Shown: positions 8,037 through 17,290, counted from the stretch's first letter. The stretch is DNA of 64,000 nucleotides from Tigheibacillus halophilus (GCF_042683165.1 NZ_JBHUIZ010000003.1:372001-436000), one strand, 5' to 3'. Notes: generated by a model not told the origin, from the letters alone. Numbers and translations are program-made.

Positions 8037-9485
8037 ATGGCAGAAAAAAGAGGCTTAAGAGCAGGTGTTCAGCGCTTCGGCAGTTATTTGAGCGGCATGA
8101 TCATGCCGAACATCGGTGCGTTCATCGCCTGGGGTATCATCACAGCTTTATTTATTCCGGACGGCTGGTGGCCTAACGAACATTTCGCAACAATGGTGGA
8201 TCCGATGATCAAATATTTGCTGCCGCTTTTGATTGGTTATACAGGTGGTAAAATGGTATATGATGTCCGTGGCGGAGTGGTCGGTGCCACAGCAACGATG
8301 GGTGTGGTTGTCGGAGCTGACATTCCCATGTTTTTAGGTGCAATGGTCATGGGACCGCTTGCTGGTTATTTGATGAAAAAAATCGATCAATTGTTACAGG
8401 ATAAGATCCGTTCGGGATTTGAAATGCTTTACAACAACTTCTCATCAGGAATACTGGCTGCAATTCTTGCAATCCTCGCTGCATGGAAAATAGGCCCTAT
8501 TGTAGAAGGACTGAACCATTTGCTTGCATCTGGGGTGGAGGGGATTATCAGTGTAGGTTTGCTCCCACTGGCCAGCATAATTGTGGAACCAGCGAAGGTT
8601 TTGTTCTTAAATAATGCCATCAACCATGGTATTTTAACACCACTTGGTATTGACCAGTCCAAGGAAATTGGCAAATCTATTCTGTTTCTTGTGGAAGCCA
8701 ACCCTGGACCGGGGCTTGGTATATTGCTGGCATTTTCTATATTTGGAAAAGGGATGACAAAAAGCTCCGCTCCTGGTGCTGCAATCATTCATTTCTTTGG
8801 CGGTATACATGAAATTTATTTTCCATATGTCTTGGCAAAACCAGCTTTGATTCTCGCAGCAATTGGTGGAGGCATCAGTGGCGTCTTTACTTTAAGCTTG
8901 CTAGGTGGCGGTTTGAAAGCACCCGCTTCACCGGGAAGTATTATCGCAGTATTGGCGATGACACCAAAAGGACTCTCGAATTATGCGGCTGTCATTGCAG
9001 GTGTGCTGGTAGCTACTGTGGTATCGTTTGTCATCGGTGCACTCATTTTAAAGACAAGTAAAGACAAAGGTGAAACAGATCTTTCAGAAGCAACTGATAA
9101 AATGGAACAAATGAAAGGAAAGAAAAGTTCGGTTGCAGACACTTTGCGTAAAGAAGATGAAGAAATAAAAAGTACTGCTGACAGTGAAGCGGGAGTTGAA
9201 AAAACGCGTAATGATGTTCATAAGATCATTTTTGCTTGTGATGCTGGAATGGGATCAAGCGCGATGGGTGCGTCCTTGCTGAAAAATAAATTTAAGAAAG
9301 CAGGAATTGATATTGCTGTTACCAATAAATCCATCAATGAAATTCCTGAAGATGCAGATATTGTCATTACGCATAAGGACCTGACACAAAGAGCAAAACA
9401 AAAACAACCGAATGCGGAACATATTTCGGTGGAAAACTTCTTAGGAAGCCCGAAATATGATGAACTTGTTGATCGGCTGAAATAA
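8037..9485 (+). CDS. mtlA: Mannitol-specific PTS enzyme IICB
   Basis: The membrane permease that takes up mannitol and phosphorylates it to mannitol 1-phosphate. It has an IIC membrane domain (about residues 1-340) opening with QRFGSYLSGMIMPNIGAFIAWG and containing the substrate-binding region PGPGLGILLAFS. A charged linker (about 345-400) leads to a IIB domain with the phosphocysteine motif IIFACDAGMGSSAMGA. An in-frame ATG at 8016 lies upstream of the AAAGGGGAG ribosome site, so I start at the second ATG of the ATGATG pair, giving 482 residues. The IIA function is the separate MtlF downstream. It is the first gene of mtlA-mtlR-mtlF-mtlD. Confidence 0.96.
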   Translation: MAEKRGLRAGVQRFGSYLSGMIMPNIGAFIAWGIITALFIPDGWWPNEHFATMVDPMIKYLLPLLIGYTGGKMVYDVRGGVVGATATMGVVVGADIPMFLGAMVMGPLAGYLMKKIDQLLQDKIRSGFEMLYNNFSSGILAAILAILAAWKIGPIVEGLNHLLASGVEGIISVGLLPLASIIVEPAKVLFLNNAINHGILTPLGIDQSKEIGKSILFLVEANPGPGLGILLAFSIFGKGMTKSSAPGAAIIHFFGGIHEIYFPYVLAKPALILAAIGGGISGVFTLSLLGGGLKAPASPGSIIAVLAMTPKGLSNYAAVIAGVLVATVVSFVIGALILKTSKDKGETDLSEATDKMEQMKGKKSSVADTLRKEDEEIKSTADSEAGVEKTRNDVHKIIFACDAGMGSSAMGASLLKNKFKKAGIDIAVTNKSINEIPEDADIVITHKDLTQRAKQKQPNAEHISVENFLGSPKYDELVDRLK

Positions 9486-9558
9486 AATTTAATCTGTGAG
9501 ATTACTTTCCCACAAATGGTTTGCAGCGGAACGAACCAGGCTTCTGCTAGTATCAATT

Positions 9559-9601
9559 CCCCGCATACAATTCAGTATTGTCGTGCTGATGAAAGCGGGG
9601 G
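9559..9601 (+). other. Inverted repeat between mtlA and mtlR
   Basis: CCCCGC and GCGGGG pair around an inner ACAAT/ATTGT stem, ending about 25 bases before the mtlR start. No T run follows. It could be an RNA processing or stability element that lowers mtlR expression relative to mtlA, or a leaky terminator. Confidence 0.4.
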
Positions 9602-9625
9602 AAAAAAGTTGACGAGGGTGAGTAC

Positions 9626-11707
9626 ATGTATATTTCAGCTAGGGAAAGAAAAATTCTGGAGCGGTTATTACACACCCGAACCACAACTACCGTCAAAGAG
9701 ATTGCAGATATGCTGGACGTTAGTCAGCGAACGGTGCATCGTGATTTGCGCGGGATAGAAAAAATCATTTCTGAATTTCATTTGGAATTGCATAAAAAAG
9801 CGGGAGTAGGGTTCCGGATTTCTGGAACACCGGAGAACAAGAAAAGGTTGAAAGAAGCGTTAGGAGAAATATCAGCCGTGGAATTTTCTCCCAACGAACG
9901 TAAGATGATTATTCTGTCTACTCTGTTGGAATCAGATGGTCCCGTCAAATTGTTTGCGATGGCAAATGAATTGCATGTTACAACTGCAACGGTGAGCAAT
10001 GATTTGGATCAATTGGAAGAAGAGATAAAGCGGAATCAGCTCTCATTGGTCCGCAGACGAGGGTATGGGGTGGAAATCAAAGGCGAGGAGGCAAATAAAC
10101 GTGCTGCACTCGCGAATTTGATTTCTTCCTTTCTTGACCCGTTTGATTATATTTCGCAAATTAAGGAAAATATTCAGCAGCGCAACAAAGATCCAATCAG
10201 TACAATTTCAAATCGATTGCTTGGGCTTGTTAACCCAGCAAGTCTTGAAGTGATTGAACGAACGGTTCAGGAAGTAAAAAAACAGCTTCCGCATGAGTTG
10301 GCTGACAGCTCATATGTTGGGCTGGTTGTGCATATTGCACTGGCGCTTGAAAGGCTGCATAAAGGGGACAGTATTACGTTTGATCGTTCTTACTTGTCAC
10401 AATTAAAAAGTACACTGGAGTACAGGATTGCCGGGAAAATGATTCAAGAATTGGAAAAAGAGTTCCATATTCATATTCCAGAGGATGAGATTGGTTATAT
10501 TACCATGCATCTTCTCGGTGCCAAACTCCGTGCTGGCGAAGACTTTCTTTTGGAAGATACAAGCCTGGATACAGCCTATCGGGCGAAAGAACTGATCAGT
10601 TTTGTCAGTAATGAACTGAACCTGGATCTATCAGCAAACAATTCATTGCTCACTGATCTTGTTGCGCATCTTAAGCCAGCTGTTTTTCGAATAGCTCAGG
10701 GCATGAAAATAAAAAACCCACTAATGAATGAAATTAAAACGGATTATGAAGAATTGTTCGAAGTAATTTTGGCAGGAACGAGAGAGGCATTTTCTGGCAT
10801 GGATTTTCCTGATGAAGAAATTGCATATCTTGTGCTCCACTTTGCATCAGCGATATTGCATGTAGAATCATCACACGGCTTGAAAGCACTTGTTTTATGC
10901 TCAAGCGGTATTGGGTCTGCCAAAATGCTTGCGTCACGTCTGAAGCAGCACATCCCTGAAATTCAGGAGGTAGTCAATCAATCTGTGTTTGAAATGGGCG
11001 ATATCGATAAGAATTCATATGATCTGATTGTTTCAACCATCCCTTTAAGAGAGCTTGAAGAGGATGAATATATTCTGGTTTCTCCCATGTTAAACAAACA
11101 GGAAGAACATAAAGTGAAAAAGGCTGTTAGAAAGCAACTGATTTCCAAACCAACTGCACGTAAAGTGTTAAATAACAACAGTGAAGAAAATACTCATTTT
11201 CAAGAGCTGCAGGGGCTGCAGCAATATATGCATGTGTTTATTGACTTACTGCATGCATTTTCTGTTAGCAAGGTCGATAAACAGCAAGATATTCCATCTG
11301 TTCTGCAGCAAATATGCTTGAATTTGGAACGCAAAGGGAACATAACCAATAAGACAGCTGTGCTGGAAAAGCTATTGCAGAGAGAGAAGATTGGCGGTCT
11401 GGGCATTCCAGGCTCAACATTGGCTCTTTTCCATACCCGTTCAGATGATATACTTACAGCTGTATTTCAAATTTACGATTTGGAAGAGGCATTGCACCTC
11501 CGGGGGATGGATGGAAAAGTAATGGAAGTAAAGCGTTTATTAATCATGCTTGCCCCGCAAGAAGCGGATGAAAAAGTATTGGAGGCTGCCAGTTTCTTAA
11601 GCGGATCCATCATCCAGAGCAAAGCGAGTATTCAATTGTTTGAAACAGGTGGTCAGGAAGAAATAAAAAGTTATTTGGCAGAACAATTTTCCAAAAACAT
11701 TATGTAA
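9626..11707 (+). CDS. mtlR: Mannitol operon activator MtlR (PRD regulator)
   Basis: A 693-residue BglG/DeoR-type transcription activator, matching the length of Bacillus MtlR. Domains in order: N-terminal winged HTH (ILERLLHTRTTTTVKEIADMLDVSQRTVHRDL, residues 8-40), Mga-like second HTH (about 85-170), PRD1 (about 195-295), PRD2 (about 300-405), an EIIB-like domain with Cys near residue 425 in LVLCSSGIGSAKM, and an EIIA-like domain with His near residue 603 in LALFHTRSD. PTS phosphorylation of the PRDs, EIIB Cys and EIIA His sets its activity. GAGGGTGAG precedes the ATG. The order mtlA-R-F-D is the Geobacillus arrangement, unlike B. subtilis where mtlR lies elsewhere. Confidence 0.95.
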   Translation: MYISARERKILERLLHTRTTTTVKEIADMLDVSQRTVHRDLRGIEKIISEFHLELHKKAGVGFRISGTPENKKRLKEALGEISAVEFSPNERKMIILSTLLESDGPVKLFAMANELHVTTATVSNDLDQLEEEIKRNQLSLVRRRGYGVEIKGEEANKRAALANLISSFLDPFDYISQIKENIQQRNKDPISTISNRLLGLVNPASLEVIERTVQEVKKQLPHELADSSYVGLVVHIALALERLHKGDSITFDRSYLSQLKSTLEYRIAGKMIQELEKEFHIHIPEDEIGYITMHLLGAKLRAGEDFLLEDTSLDTAYRAKELISFVSNELNLDLSANNSLLTDLVAHLKPAVFRIAQGMKIKNPLMNEIKTDYEELFEVILAGTREAFSGMDFPDEEIAYLVLHFASAILHVESSHGLKALVLCSSGIGSAKMLASRLKQHIPEIQEVVNQSVFEMGDIDKNSYDLIVSTIPLRELEEDEYILVSPMLNKQEEHKVKKAVRKQLISKPTARKVLNNNSEENTHFQELQGLQQYMHVFIDLLHAFSVSKVDKQQDIPSVLQQICLNLERKGNITNKTAVLEKLLQREKIGGLGIPGSTLALFHTRSDDILTAVFQIYDLEEALHLRGMDGKVMEVKRLLIMLAPQEADEKVLEAASFLSGSIIQSKASIQLFETGGQEEIKSYLAEQFSKNIM

Positions 11708-11784
11708 AAATTTGCCGGATGAGTTGTATTCAACTTTTTCACGTAAAATCGAATATCCTAAAATATTGAAGGAGTGCATGTAAA

Positions 11785-12219
11785 ATGGCAAAAGAAATCT
11801 TAGGCGAAGACAACATTGAATTGAATGTGGAATTGAACACCAAAGAAGAGGCCATCCGTTTTACAGGTGAAATCCTAGTTGAAAATGGTTATGTGGAAAG
11901 TTCTTACATTGACAAGATGCTTGAAAGAGAAAAGGTGACGTCAACATACATGGGTAATTATGTGGCAATCCCACATGGTACAGAGGACGCCAAATCATCA
12001 GTCATGGAAACAGGCATCTCTGTTGTAACAGTGCCACATGGAGTTGATTTTGACGGCAACGTCGTAAAAATTCTAGTCGGTATTGCCGGGAAAGGCGATG
12101 ACCATTTGGAAGTATTGTCCAAAATTGCTATCGTGCTCAGCGAGGAAGAAAACATTGATAAAATTGTCAATGCTGGTTCAAAAGAAGAAATCATTCGCAT
12201 TTTCGATGAGGTGAATTAA
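11785..12219 (+). CDS. mtlF: Mannitol-specific PTS enzyme IIA
   Basis: A 144-residue cytosolic EIIA of the mannitol/fructose family. It accepts phosphate from HPr on the histidine of YVAIPHGTEDAK and passes it to the IIB domain of MtlA. The N-terminal LNTKEEAIRFTGEILVENGYV and the full length match MtlF. A GGAG ribosome site lies about 10 bases before the ATG. The stop codon is one base from the mtlD start, so translation is likely coupled. Confidence 0.96.
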   Translation: MAKEILGEDNIELNVELNTKEEAIRFTGEILVENGYVESSYIDKMLEREKVTSTYMGNYVAIPHGTEDAKSSVMETGISVVTVPHGVDFDGNVVKILVGIAGKGDDHLEVLSKIAIVLSEEENIDKIVNAGSKEEIIRIFDEVN

Positions 12220-12220
12220 C

Positions 12221-13372
12221 ATGCAAGCAGTACATTTTGGTGCGGGAAATATCGGCCGTGGGTTTATCGGAACACTACTTTATCAGGCGGGATATCACAC
12301 AACCTTCGTAGATGTGAATGAAGCAGTGATTGCAGAGATAAATCGCAAGAAACAGTATGAGGTAGTCCTAGCTGCTGAACAAAAAGAATCACTTATGGTA
12401 AAAAATGTATCCGGAATTAACAGTGTGGCGAAACCAGAAGCAGTGGTGGAAGCAATTGCCCAAGCGGATATCATCACAACTGCGGTCGGTCCGAACATCT
12501 TAGCAGTCATTTCCGAATTGATTACCGAAGGGCTGCGAAAACGTTTGGAAACAAATCAACAGCCTGTGAACATCATCGCTTGTGAAAATATGGTTGGCGG
12601 CAGCTCTTTACTGAAAGAGAAGGTTTACGCTCGTTTAAATGACCAGGATCAAGCAGCATTTTCTAATCATTTTGGTTTTCCAAATGCTGCAGTCGATCGG
12701 ATCGTACCGAATCAGACAAATGAAGATATGCTCACTGTGTCTGTAGAGCCATATTTTGAATGGGTTGTGGAAAAGCCAGCCATAAAAGGGGAAATACCAG
12801 TAATCCCCGGTATCACTTATGTGGAAGATTTGGCACCGTATATTGAAAGAAAACTGTTTACTGTCAATACAGGACACACTGTGCCAGCCTATGTCGGTCA
12901 TTTGCTTGGATACGAAACAATCAATGAAGCAATGAAAGATGAAGGAGTGCAAGAGGTAATTGAAGGAGCATTGGGGGAATCCGGTGAAGCGCTCATACGT
13001 ACTTATGGTTTTGAACGTAACGACCATGAGATGTATATTCAAAAGATTATTCAACGTTTTAAAAACCCTTATATTTCTGATGAGGTCACAAGGGTCGGAC
13101 GTGGGCCAATTCGTAAACTCGGACCCAGTGATCGGCTGATTCGTCCTGCTAAGCTCTATATCGAAACAACGGGAAATGAACCGAAATATCTCAGCAAGGT
13201 GATCGCTGCAGTGCTGAAATATCATAATCCAGCGGATGAAGAAGCTGCTCAGCTTCAAAAAATGATAACTGATGAAGGTTATAAAAGAACACTGCAGGAG
13301 GTAGCAAAGTTGGATGAAAATGATCCACTTATTGCTGCAGTCCTGAAAGAAGTAGAAAAATTGGACAGCTAA
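12221..13372 (+). CDS. mtlD: Mannitol-1-phosphate 5-dehydrogenase
   Basis: A 383-residue NAD-dependent dehydrogenase that oxidises mannitol 1-phosphate to fructose 6-phosphate. It opens with the Rossmann motif AVHFGAGNIGRGFIG, followed by the family motifs IACENMVGGSSLLKEKV, FPNAAVDRIVPNQ and the catalytic region ERKLFTVNTGHTVPAYVGHL with its lysine and histidine. GAGGTGA, lying within the end of mtlF, is the ribosome site. It is the last gene of the operon and is followed by a strong terminator. Confidence 0.96.
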   Translation: MQAVHFGAGNIGRGFIGTLLYQAGYHTTFVDVNEAVIAEINRKKQYEVVLAAEQKESLMVKNVSGINSVAKPEAVVEAIAQADIITTAVGPNILAVISELITEGLRKRLETNQQPVNIIACENMVGGSSLLKEKVYARLNDQDQAAFSNHFGFPNAAVDRIVPNQTNEDMLTVSVEPYFEWVVEKPAIKGEIPVIPGITYVEDLAPYIERKLFTVNTGHTVPAYVGHLLGYETINEAMKDEGVQEVIEGALGESGEALIRTYGFERNDHEMYIQKIIQRFKNPYISDEVTRVGRGPIRKLGPSDRLIRPAKLYIETTGNEPKYLSKVIAAVLKYHNPADEEAAQLQKMITDEGYKRTLQEVAKLDENDPLIAAVLKEVEKLDS

Positions 13373-13405
13373 AACCTAAAACCTCCTTTTTTCAGTAGGG
13401 GGTTA

Positions 13406-13454
13406 CAAAAGAACTGCCAGTGCGATGGAAGCATGGTGGTTCTTTTGGTTTTTA
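13406..13454 (+). terminator. Terminator of the mtl operon
   Basis: CAAAAGAAC-TG-CCA pairs with TGG-TG-GTTCTTTTG, followed by a T-rich tail. Confidence 0.8.
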
Positions 13455-13571
13455 TAAGCGACTGAATTAGGGCATTAACAGCTTTTAAAATTTTATTAGA
13501 TTTGTCAGCTACTTTGCAGTATAATAAACAAGGTTTTTATATCCTATTTTAAAAAGCAAGGAGAATTTTTT

Positions 13572-14480
13572 GTGTGGTTCATTTTTTCTTTGATTACAGC
13601 ATTAGCATGGGGCGGAGCTGACCTTTTTTATAAAAAGGGAACAAATAGCGACGATAAGTACAGCCATTTAAAAATTGTTGTTATGGTCGGACTTGTCATG
13701 GGGATACATGCGACAATCTATATGTCTATCAAAGGGATTGCATTTGATCCGTTTGATATGATCCGGTATTTTCCGGTTTCGTTCTTTTATATCCTATCCA
13801 TGACAGTAGGTTATATCGGTTTAAGATACATCGAGTTATCAATTGCATCACCCGTGCAAAATTCATCTGGCGCGGTGACGGCAATTCTGGTGTTGATTTT
13901 CTTCCCAAAAGAACTGGGTATTGCGCATTTTGTAGGAATCGGGTTAGTAACATTGGGGATAATGGGCCTTTCCGCGCTTGAGAAAAAAGAAGAAATCGAG
14001 GCGCATCGGCTGACTGACCAACCATTGGATAAAAAATATCAAATTAGTTTTTTGGCGATTATATTCCCGCTGCTTTATTGTTTAATTGACGGGATGGGTA
14101 CATTTGCCGATGCCATTTATTTGGATGAGTTGAAGTTGATCAGTGAGGATTCGGCATTACTCGCATATGAGTTTACGTTTTTCATTGCTGCGGTAATCTG
14201 TTACATATTCCTGAAGTTCATCAAAAAGGTTGATTTCCATTTGTTGAGGGAGCGGGATAAGGGGGCTGCGGCGGTCCTGGAAACTGCAGGACAATTTTTC
14301 TATGTTTTCGCGATGGCGAAAAATGCAGTAATTGTAGCTCCGCTTATCGCCTCGTATAGTATTTTTTCTGTTATTCTATCAAGGATATTCTTGAAAGAGA
14401 AACTTTCGCCAAGACACTATATCATGATCATTGTGGTCATGTTCGGGATTGCATTGCTTGGTCTGGCGGATGAATTGTAG
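13572..14480 (+). CDS. EamA family transporter
   Basis: A 302-residue membrane protein with ten hydrophobic helices in two EamA repeats. The first opens WFIFSLITALAWGGADLFYKKG. The second begins at about residue 155 (ISFLAIIFPLLYCLIDGMGTFADAIYL). The GTG start has AAGGAG 8 bases upstream. It is typical of uncharacterised Bacillus DMT exporters, and the substrate cannot be read from the sequence. It is monocistronic and ends at a shared bidirectional terminator. Confidence 0.85.
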   Translation: MWFIFSLITALAWGGADLFYKKGTNSDDKYSHLKIVVMVGLVMGIHATIYMSIKGIAFDPFDMIRYFPVSFFYILSMTVGYIGLRYIELSIASPVQNSSGAVTAILVLIFFPKELGIAHFVGIGLVTLGIMGLSALEKKEEIEAHRLTDQPLDKKYQISFLAIIFPLLYCLIDGMGTFADAIYLDELKLISEDSALLAYEFTFFIAAVICYIFLKFIKKVDFHLLRERDKGAAAVLETAGQFFYVFAMAKNAVIVAPLIASYSIFSVILSRIFLKEKLSPRHYIMIIVVMFGIALLGLADEL

Positions 14481-14532
14481 ATGGAATGAAGCTTACTTAG
14501 CTTACTTTGATTCTGTCATCTGAAAATTAAAA

Positions 14533-14570
14533 GGAAGCCGGAATTGCTCAGCAATTCCGGCTTCCTTTAT
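14533..14570. terminator. Bidirectional terminator
   Basis: A perfect 15-bp stem, GGAAGCCGGAATTGC/GCAATTCCGGCTTCC, with a 3-base loop. It has a T-rich tail on the plus strand and A-rich flank upstream, and serves both convergent genes. Confidence 0.9.
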
Positions 14571-14858
14571 TCAACCGACGAAGGCAATGATCCCTTGATT
14601 CTCATCAAGTTCCAGTTTGATACCAAGAAACGGATCCTCGTTCATATATTCTTTGAGCCAAAGCCGCAGTGCTTCAACCAAATTGACCATAATCAGTACT
14701 TGCTTTCTATTTGCCCAACATACTTCGGCAGAAAATCCTGTGTCTTCATCATAAATCAGCTCGGCTTCCACCTGTTCGGGAGCTATTTGTTTGTTACGTG
14801 CAGTATACACACAAAGTGCATTGATGATATCTTGCTCGGATAAGATTAATTTTGCCAT
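14571..14858 (-). CDS. DUF2653 (YxcD-like) small protein
   Basis: A 95-residue soluble acidic protein of the Bacillus DUF2653 family, to which YxcD belongs. Family features are LSEQDIINALCVYTARN at the start, VEAELIYDEDTGFSAEV in the middle and the C-terminal IIAFV. The function is unknown. Its start overlaps the 3' end of the Asn-rich membrane protein by 13 bases on the same strand, so the two are translationally linked. The last codon touches the shared terminator. Confidence 0.8.
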   Translation of the reverse strand: MAKLILSEQDIINALCVYTARNKQIAPEQVEAELIYDEDTGFSAEVCWANRKQVLIMVNLVEALRLWLKEYMNEDPFLGIKLELDENQGIIAFVG

Positions 14859-15295
14859 GGATTGATATTCTCTTTCTTTTTACGCTTGAACAAAGATATT
14901 ATTTTTCCGAGGATAGTGATGAAGATGAAGATCGCCAATACATTTATCATCAGTCCCAGCATAGATCCCAGTATCCCCATATGGCCAAGGAAACCACCAA
15001 AAATCAGGCCTGCTAATCCACCTAGCATCATCCCTTTCATGAAACGGCTGGACATGAAATTTCCTTTTTTATTCGTATTCATGGTTGAACGGTTGTTCTT
15101 CACTGAGTTTTGCTTTTTGTTCTGGAAAAATGAACCATTATTATTTTTGTTGAAATTGTTATTGTAATTAAAACCTCTTTTGCCTGATTTATAGCCCCTT
15201 GCATCCACATGTGTAGTTTGGTCTTGGAAAATGGAGGCTCCAATTGGGCCGAATACGAGTGCTGCTGTGATGAATGCAGCTAAGATTTTCTTCAA
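14846..15295 (-). CDS. Asn-rich exported or membrane protein with glycine hairpin
   Basis: 149 residues. There is an N-terminal signal peptide or anchor (residues 1-22), then a basic Asn/Lys-rich segment (about 33-80) that looks disordered. Two hydrophobic stretches follow (about 86-108, glycine-rich GGLAGLIFGGFLG, and 112-134), then a short lysine-rich tail. The layout resembles Tim44-like membrane proteins that often precede DUF2653 genes, but I cannot name a family securely. The TTG start is supported by AAGGAG nine bases upstream. It overlaps the downstream DUF2653 gene. Confidence 0.75.
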   Translation of the reverse strand: MKKILAAFITAALVFGPIGASIFQDQTTHVDARGYKSGKRGFNYNNNFNKNNNGSFFQNKKQNSVKNNRSTMNTNKKGNFMSSRFMKGMMLGGLAGLIFGGFLGHMGILGSMLGLMINVLAIFIFITILGKIISLFKRKKKENINPWQN

Positions 15296-15511
15296 TTTTT
15301 TTGGCTCCTTCAGTTAAATATTTTTCTATTGCCATCAATTATACAAGAATAATCGAGGTGCATGAAAAGAAAATGTGTCGATTCACGAACTTTTGCATCT
15401 CGTTTCCAATACAAGCTGGTGGGCGGTTCATATCCAAATTACAATCCTGTTTTGTCGCCTGGTAAAACTGGCGGCCGCCGATATAAAATTATAAATTTCA
15501 AGATGGCTTCT

Positions 15512-15540
15512 TTGTATTTCACAGTAAAGAGGCATACAAT
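15512..15540 (+). promoter_or_regulatory. Promoter of the PepC-like gene
   Basis: TTGTAT, 17-base spacer, TACAAT (15535-15540), 30 bases before the start codon. The rest of 15296-15511 holds no visible gene. Confidence 0.55.
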
Positions 15541-15570
15541 AAATAAAAAGTGCCTAGGGGGAAATCGAAC

Positions 15571-16911
15571 ATGATGCATAAAGAAATTTCAGAAGATATG
15601 GTCAACAATTTTTCACAAGCAGTTCATGAGAAGCCGGAAAATGATGTCATTGCCCATGCTATAAGGAAGAATGGTTTGCAAGCGACAACACAGAATGCAG
15701 CTTCATCTGTTGCTATGAACCATGTATTTTCCAATGAAATCGATACAGGTAAAGTATCTAATCAAGAACAAAGCGGCCGCTGCTGGATGTTTGCCGCGCT
15801 GAATACATTTACGCATAAATTAAGCAGTGCTTTTCAACTGAAGGATTTTGAACTCTCGCAGAACTACGTGAATTTCTGGGACAAATTCGAAAAGGCGAAT
15901 TATTTCTATGAAAATATATTGGAAACTGCTGCCGAACCATTGGAGGGCAGATTAGTTTCGTGGCTGCTGGAAACTCCGCAGCAAGATGGCGGGCAATGGG
16001 ATATGTTAGTGTCACTGATTGAAAAATATGGTGTGGTACCGAAACAAGTGATGCCAGAAACATTCCACAGCAGAAAATCAGGACAGCTGAATCAGCTGCT
16101 GAATGCAAAATTGCGTAAGGATGCAATCAAACTCCGTCAATTACATGAAGACGGGAAAAATGAGGCTTTGCTGCAAGAGAAGTCAGAGATGCTTTCAGAT
16201 GTTTACAGGTTGTTGGTTTATACATTAGGTGAACCACCGAAAGTATTTGATTTTGAATACAAAGATGATGAAGGGAGATTTCATCGCGAACAGGATCTTA
16301 CACCACAAACGTTTTATATGAAGTATGTAGGTGTCGACCTGCATGATTATGTGAGTATCATTAATGCGCCTACTGAAAATAAACCATTTGGCAAGACCTA
16401 TACGGTGAGGCATCTTGGAAATGTTGTTGGGGGAACACCGGTCAAATACTTAAATGTGGACATGGACACATTGAAAAATCTCGCGGTTCAGCAACTCCAG
16501 GAAAATGAAAGTGTTTGGTTTGGCTGCGATGTGGGGCAAGATTCTGAACGAAAAGAAGGTATTATGGATACAGCAATTTTCGACTATGAAAAGGCATTGG
16601 GATTCGCTGCGCGGATGTCAAAAGCGGAGCGACTGGATTACCACGATGGCATGCTGACGCATGCGATGGTACTTACTGGTGTGAATCTTGTTGATGATAA
16701 ACCAAACCGCTGGAAGGTAGAAAACAGTTGGGGAGAAAAAGTTGGGGATAAGGGATATTTTGTCATGAGTGAAGATTGGATGAATGAATACACGTACCAA
16801 GTAGTTATTCACAAGAAATACCTTTCCGAAGAATTGAAAAAAGCCTGGGAACAAGAGCCAGTTGCTTTGAAACCATGGGATCCAATGGGTTCACTGGCAT
16901 TGATGGTATAA
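15571..16911 (+). CDS. pepC: C1B family aminopeptidase (PepC / bleomycin hydrolase-like)
   Basis: A cytosolic papain-fold peptidase of 446 residues, the usual PepC length, which removes N-terminal amino acids from peptides. The catalytic triad is intact: Cys in NQEQSGRCWMFAALN (about residue 71), His in DGMLTHAMVLTGV (about 364) and Asn in KVENSWGEK (about 385). The oxyanion Gln precedes the Cys. The C-terminal arm ends GSLALMV; in this family the extended C-terminus enters the active-site cleft and enforces aminopeptidase action. An upstream in-frame GTG at 15550 precedes the AGGGGG ribosome site, so the ATG at 15571 is preferred. Confidence 0.93.
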   Translation: MMHKEISEDMVNNFSQAVHEKPENDVIAHAIRKNGLQATTQNAASSVAMNHVFSNEIDTGKVSNQEQSGRCWMFAALNTFTHKLSSAFQLKDFELSQNYVNFWDKFEKANYFYENILETAAEPLEGRLVSWLLETPQQDGGQWDMLVSLIEKYGVVPKQVMPETFHSRKSGQLNQLLNAKLRKDAIKLRQLHEDGKNEALLQEKSEMLSDVYRLLVYTLGEPPKVFDFEYKDDEGRFHREQDLTPQTFYMKYVGVDLHDYVSIINAPTENKPFGKTYTVRHLGNVVGGTPVKYLNVDMDTLKNLAVQQLQENESVWFGCDVGQDSERKEGIMDTAIFDYEKALGFAARMSKAERLDYHDGMLTHAMVLTGVNLVDDKPNRWKVENSWGEKVGDKGYFVMSEDWMNEYTYQVVIHKKYLSEELKKAWEQEPVALKPWDPMGSLALMV

Positions 16912-16925
16912 GGAATTTCAATAGG

Positions 16926-16965
16926 ACTCCGTTAGCTTTTGTGAAAACATACTAGCTGACGGAGT
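16926..16965 (+). terminator. Terminator after pepC
   Basis: ACTCCGTTAGCT and AGCTGACGGAGT pair with one mismatch around a 16-base loop, followed by TGTTATTT. Confidence 0.7.
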
Positions 16966-17077
16966 TGTTATTTGAACTGTCTCAAGGCTTGTCAGTTAAG
17001 GTAACAGCCAAGCAGTTCGCAGAATCGGCGAGAGAGTGGAAGGTTACCTTATTGCGGTATATGTCTAAGCAATCTGT

Positions 17078-17106
17078 TTGACATCCTTTCTGCACAGGAT
17101 TATCAT
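17078..17106 (+). promoter_or_regulatory. Promoter of the tRNA cluster
   Basis: TTGACA (17078-17083), 17-base spacer, TATCAT (17101-17106), about 30 bases before the first tRNA. An 8-base inverted repeat AAGGTAAC/GTTACCTT (16998-17050) lies just upstream. Confidence 0.7.
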
Positions 17107-17135
17107 AAATTTTGCAAGACGCTTGCTGCAACATT

Positions 17136-17207
17136 GCGGAAGTAGTTTAGTGGTAGAACACCACCTTCCCAAGGTGGGGGTCGCGGGTTCGAGTCCCGTC
17201 TTCCGCT
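17136..17207 (+). tRNA. tRNA-Gly (CCC)
   Basis: A full cloverleaf: acceptor GCGGAAG/CTTCCGC, anticodon stem CCACC/GGTGG with loop TTCCCAA, and TTCGAGT T loop. The anticodon CCC reads GGG. The CCA end is not encoded. Confidence 0.92.
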
Positions 17208-17213
17208 TTATAT

Positions 17214-17290
17214 CGGGAAGTGGCTCAGCTTGGTAGAGCGCCACGTTCGGGACGTGGAGGCCGCAGGTTCAAATCCTGTCTTCCCGACCA
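17214..17290 (+). tRNA. tRNA-Pro (CGG)
   Basis: Acceptor CGGGAAG/CTTCCCG, anticodon stem CCACG/CGTGG with loop TTCGGGA, T loop TTCAAAT. The anticodon CGG reads CCG. CCA is encoded at the 3' end. Confidence 0.93.

Noticed and set aside
12635..13258. Long open frame (207 codons) on the minus strand inside mtlD
   Set aside because: It is antisense to a complete, well-conserved mtlD, has no ribosome site and is rich in Cys/Phe/His/Ile, as expected of a shadow frame.
16998..17050. 8-base inverted repeat AAGGTAAC/GTTACCTT before the tRNA promoter, as an attachment site
   Set aside because: No integrase, no duplicate tRNA end and no foreign DNA adjoin, so an attachment site is not supported.
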